DNA of 64,000 bases. Origin: Ampelomyces quisqualis (lineage: Eukaryota; Ascomycota; Dothideomycetes; Pleosporales; Phaeosphaeriaceae). A model generated the notes under the pieces. That model did no database searches, was not told the origin of the DNA, and saw only the letters and a list, made by a program, of their open reading frames with translations. Shown in pieces: positions 60,870 to 64,000 of the stretch. Within the stretch, counting starts at the first letter, position 1; each line of letters opens with the position of its first letter. The translations under genes were made by a program, and so were the position numbers. The stretch spans positions 1,426,001 through 1,490,000 of the forward strand of contig JAGTXZ010000019.1 of the NCBI GenBank assembly GCA_018398575.1, in the 5' to 3' direction.

Positions 60870-61150
60870 AGGCTCTTCTAACAACTAGCAGCTATAGTTG
60901 CGTTGCACTATTAGCAACTGTTATCTACTAGAGAATACTACTAGTGCTGCACGCGACTTACTACTGCAGTAGGCTCTTCTAACTACTAGCAGCTACAGTT
61001 GCGTTGCACTATTAGCAACTATTATCTACTAGAGAATACTACTAGTACTATACGCGACCTACTTCTACAGCAGGCTCTTCTAATAACTAGCAGCTACAGT
61101 TGCGTTGTACTGTCTATAACTATTATCTACTAGAAAGTACTGTTAGCGTT
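60870..61150. repeat. 101-bp tandem repeat, three copies (outer part of right element)
   Basis: AGGCTCTTCTAA starts at 60870, 60971 and 61072, period 101 bp. Each unit carries CAGCTACAGTTGCGTTGCAC and ATCTACTAGAGAATACTACT. The left element retains only the start of one unit (32144-32190). Confidence 0.9.
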
Positions 61151-61199
61151 AATTGCAAGCTATCTACTATAATAGGCACCTAGAGTAACTAATTAGTGC

Positions 61200-62650
61200 T
61201 ACAATAATACTAGCATAGGTTTAAGGCTAAGTTTAGATTTTGTTTTATATCAAATGCTATAAGTAGCTACTAGAGTATTAGCATGCGCAAGTGTATTATC
61301 TTTACTATATTAGATAGTAGATTACTTATTGTAAATACATCTAGTTTCTACTATTATTCTACTACTATAATATTAAGCCTATATTACCTAGTTTATAGAT
61401 AGGTTAAAGTCTAACGCCTAACTAGCAATATAGTTGTGCCTAGACTATTATAGAACGTGTTAAGGTTTGTAAACATAAGGTATTATTTCTATATTTAACA
61501 CTATAACAACTTGCTATATAGGCTACTAGAGCCTTTTACTACTATATGTAACTAAATAATATAACTAATATCTTCTTAACAACGCAAGAATACCTAGATA
61601 GTAACAAAACTAAATACACTAGCTATAACTAGACGCACAATAGGCATCTGTAATAGAAAACTCTTAAGGCAGCTCTAAATAACTAGTATATAGAGTTATA
61701 GGTAGCCTGCGTTAATGTTACTAATAATATAATTTGCAAAACTGCACGTTAACTTTAGTAATAGCTACCTAAATATAATAGCTGCAAAATACTAGAGTTT
61801 AATAACAGATAGCTTACTATATATAAACAATAACATAGTGTATAGTTATATAAATAGTTTGCAAAAACAGTAGGTAACTATAGCAGTATAATAGTTAAGG
61901 ACACTAAGCTTATAATAGAAGAGATTCGCGATATAGTAAGTAGATATGCGCCTAAGAATTTATACAATATAGATAAGGCTAGTATATACTAGAAACACTT
62001 GCCCTAATATACGTTAGCAGACAATCTAGAAGCTAGACCTAGACTAGACAGAGAGTATATAACTAGTGTGCTGTGTATAAACGCAGATAGCTTAGACCAA
62101 GTACCTCTATAGTTTATAAGATTCTTAAACTATATAACTTGTATAGATAGTAAAAAGAACCTAAATATCTGTAGTCTTAGTTATGTCTATTAGGATAATA
62201 ATTCTACTTAGATAGACACTAATATTATACTAGAATAGCTGAAATAGTTTAATAACTGCATAAACAGACAAGTATTGTTGCTAATTAACAGGTTCTTACC
62301 TTACAAACACGTAGTAGCTAAGCTTTAGATAAGCTACTAATTGCTGTAGAACGTTTAGTATGTATAGTGTTAATGTACTGCAGGCTTATTATAGTAATAG
62401 AGGTTATAATACTTACTAATATAATAGAGTTATATTCCTGCCTGTAGGTAGCACAATATTATACTAACTAATAGACTAAGGTATTACCTACGCATAGAAG
62501 GCTAAAGTCTACGCCTATTTCCTACACTTTACAGTAGAGAAAAGTATAATAGGTAAATATCTTACTAAGATAATAGATATTGTAAGAGGCAGACTCTAAG
62601 AGTAGATGCTAGGAAATAAAGACGTGAATTTGTATCCTATCCTAATTGTT
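61200..62650 (+). pseudogene. pogo/Fot1-type (Tc1-mariner) DDE transposase remnant
   Basis: The plus frame from 61921 reads RDIVSRYAPKNLYNIDKASI, with the first catalytic Asp at 61972-61974. Next comes LARPRLDREYITSVLCINAD-like text (61990-62080) and then LLLINRFLPYKHVVAKL, where the second Asp position is Asn (AAC, 62287-62289; TG to TA). The spacing of about 105 residues fits DDE_1 transposases of the pogo/Fot1 group. An N-terminal DNA-binding part is plausible from about 61500 but is not clear. Terminal inverted repeats were not identified, so the element borders are estimates. Confidence 0.7.
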
Positions 62651-62678
62651 ACCTAAAGGGTTTTTATAGTCTAGAGGA

Positions 62679-62750
62679 TTTTTAGTGTTCTAGTCTAAAA
62701 CGTTTTTAGTGTTCTGGTTCAGAGCGTTTTTAGTGTTCTAGTTTAGAGAG
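62679..62750. repeat. 24-bp minisatellite, three copies
   Basis: TTTTTAGTGTTCT starts at 62679, 62703 and 62727, period 24 bp (unit approximately TTTTTAGTGTTCTAGTTTAGAG). It is in an unassigned interval after the pogo remnant. Confidence 0.85.
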
Positions 62751-62859
62751 CTAAGGTTTTTCTGTAACTAAGAACTAACTAGGTAGCAGCCTATTACATA
62801 ATCCTTCTGCTCTAGCGCTAGGTGCGCTTAGACCTGCACAACTATTAAAACAAAAATTA

Positions 62860-63690
62860 CTCTACTTAGATCTGTTGTTCTACACTCTTACTTCTCTTTT
62901 TAGGTAGTACTATATACTGCACTAGCCTTGCCTTCTGTACACTTGCTTACGCGTTACTTTTCTTGTTAACCTTTGCATCTTCTGCGCCTGTGCTACTATT
63001 TGCAAAGATGCTAAGTCTACGTACTTCTTGCAGTTCTCTAGCTAAGCGTTGTACTGCTAACTCTTCTATTGTAAGTTTTATATCTAAGGCGCTAAGCTAG
63101 GTCTAGGCATATTACTAACTAGTAATAGAATAGACTAGACATTATTATTAAGGCTAAGCTTAACCTACTATATTGTTTAGGCTGCGCTATTACTTAGCTT
63201 AAGGGTAATAAGTCTAAGTGCGCAATTACTTGTAGTAAAAGCACCTGCTCTTAGTGCAAGAACGCTTACATTGCGTGCAGGCCTATAAGTTAACTACTAT
63301 ATTCTCTTACTTTCTTAGTTAATTCTAATTGCTTTCTAGATTAACAATTACCTTAAGATTGTAGTTATTTTGCTTTGTAACGCGCTTGCTCGCAATCCTA
63401 AGGTTAAGCAGCTGTTAACGCAGCATACAATTACTAGTCTCTAGTCTAACTTTGTTAACAAGCTTAGGGCTGCTTAGGCAAAGTCTTGCAGTAGCAACAA
63501 GTCTAGCTACTAGAGTCTAACGCGCAAGGTTAACAAGGTTAATATCCTAGTAGATATCTACTAGCTTCTCTAGTAGCTTCTTGTTAAGCAAGACACTATT
63601 ATTTACAAGCTTAATAATGTTAGCGCTAGCGTGCAGTAGCTCTACACTAATATAAGTTCTTTCTAATTTGTTTCTTCTCTGTTAGAGTTT
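62860..63690 (+). pseudogene. Cysteine-rich ORF remnant resembling the antisense ORFs
   Basis: Around 63180-63290 one plus frame reads C-A-I-T-C-S-K-S-T-C-S-(stop)-C-K-N-A-Y-I-A-C-R-P, containing a C-x2-C-x6-C cluster like those of gypsy A and gypsy B. The following text is Leu/Gln/Lys-rich and may be helical, but stops force frame ambiguity. By analogy it could be the antisense ORF of a further retrotransposon whose pol lies beyond the right edge; this is inference. Confidence 0.35.
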
Positions 63691-64000
63691 ATTTTCTTAA
63701 GGCGTTATGTGTATTCTACTAACATTTAATTAAGCTAAAGAGCACAACATATAGATCTCTAGCGTAGGCTTCTAGGTTTCTTATGCTAGCAACGCCCTCT
63801 GCACTACTAACAGGCTACTCTGTTACCTTAATGTAATAGAGTCTAATATCTGTAAAAAGCCTACGTATAACACAAAGGTGTAGGCTAAGACTAATTGTTT
63901 AGTAATAGTAACTATTGCGCTTTCTAATAGTAGAAAGGTAGGCTCTAGCGTGTAGTGTCTTTACTGTAGTTCCTGTGTAGCGCCTATAGGTAATTTCTGT
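63691..64000. other. Right edge of window, nothing assigned
   Basis: RIP-type AT-rich sequence; no frame, repeat or motif I can support. Confidence 0.5.

Larger units (their letters stand above)
50514..61150 (-). mobile_element. Large unidentified DNA element, right copy
   Basis: This is the inverted counterpart of the left copy, beginning with CGTTAGGAAAA at 50514. Homology runs to 60913, where the left copy is cut by element P. Beyond that this copy continues into 101-bp repeats (60870-61150). The 10.4-kb shared part is about 480 bp longer than on the left. One extra 89-bp unit, one extra ~134-bp unit and two extra 147-bp units roughly account for this. A CGTTAGGAAAA-type outer end was not found before the pogo remnant, so the outer terminus is unknown or lost. 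Confidence 0.7.

Noticed and set aside
32144..61150. Single recent palindromic duplication of a chromosome arm
   Set aside because: Repeat numbers differ in each comparable array, the arms end in transposon-type termini, and only one arm has copia B. Separate element copies explain this better.
1..64000. tRNA, rRNA or conserved host genes
   Set aside because: No cloverleaf-like or rRNA-like sequence was noticed, and every recognisable protein fragment belongs to a mobile element.

Overview
The window is gene-free, AT-rich repeat DNA of the kind found in filamentous ascomycete (Pezizomycotina) genomes that use repeat-induced point mutation (RIP). CpA and TpG are scarce and TpA is very common, while CpG survives. 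Almost every former Gln, Arg or Trp codon in a CpA/TpG context is now TAA, TAG or TGA, and no open frame exceeds 91 codons in 64 kb. I see no host gene, tRNA, rRNA or CRISPR array. A Dothideomycete AT-isochore would fit, but the lineage is inference.

Layout, left to right. (1) 1-19131: a Ty3/gypsy chromodomain retrotransposon (gypsy A-1, minus strand) whose 5' LTR was split at 5882/18908 by a hAT DNA transposon (5883-18899; 8-bp target duplication GGTCTATT). The hAT is itself split by a second Ty3/gypsy element (gypsy B, 9041-16183, minus; 299-bp LTRs, target duplication GATAT). Removing gypsy B rejoins one continuous hAT transposase frame. (2) 19548-27079: a Ty1/copia element (copia A, minus; 218-bp LTRs). 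(3) 27080-31671: a second gypsy A copy (A-2, plus) that lacks its 5' end. (4) 31690-61150: two oppositely oriented copies of one large unidentified DNA element (about 10 kb each), arranged tail to tail around a 2.36-kb Ty3/gypsy fragment (48155-50513). The left copy holds a second Ty1/copia (copia B, 34159-40244, plus; TSD TATAT), which itself contains an 845-bp fold-back element (39036-39881). (5) 61200-62650: a pogo/Fot1-type DDE transposase remnant. (6) 62679-64000: a minisatellite and a cysteine-rich ORF remnant, possibly the edge of another retrotransposon.

Most interesting points. Both gypsy A copies and gypsy B carry a separate ORF on the strand opposite pol, between pol and the 3' LTR. 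It has a C-x2-C-x6-C cysteine cluster, followed in gypsy A by a coiled coil; copia A has a comparable antisense module. The hAT contains several near-identical intron-like units of 43-52 bp sharing a TTATTACA/TTTATTAC core, which resemble introner-like elements. The paired large elements have no recognised transposase and carry four sets of tandem repeats (89, 101, 134 and 147 bp) that differ in copy number between the copies. All gypsy reverse transcriptases and that of copia A have lost both catalytic Asp (YxDD to YxNN), as expected from TG-to-TA change; copia B has lost one.
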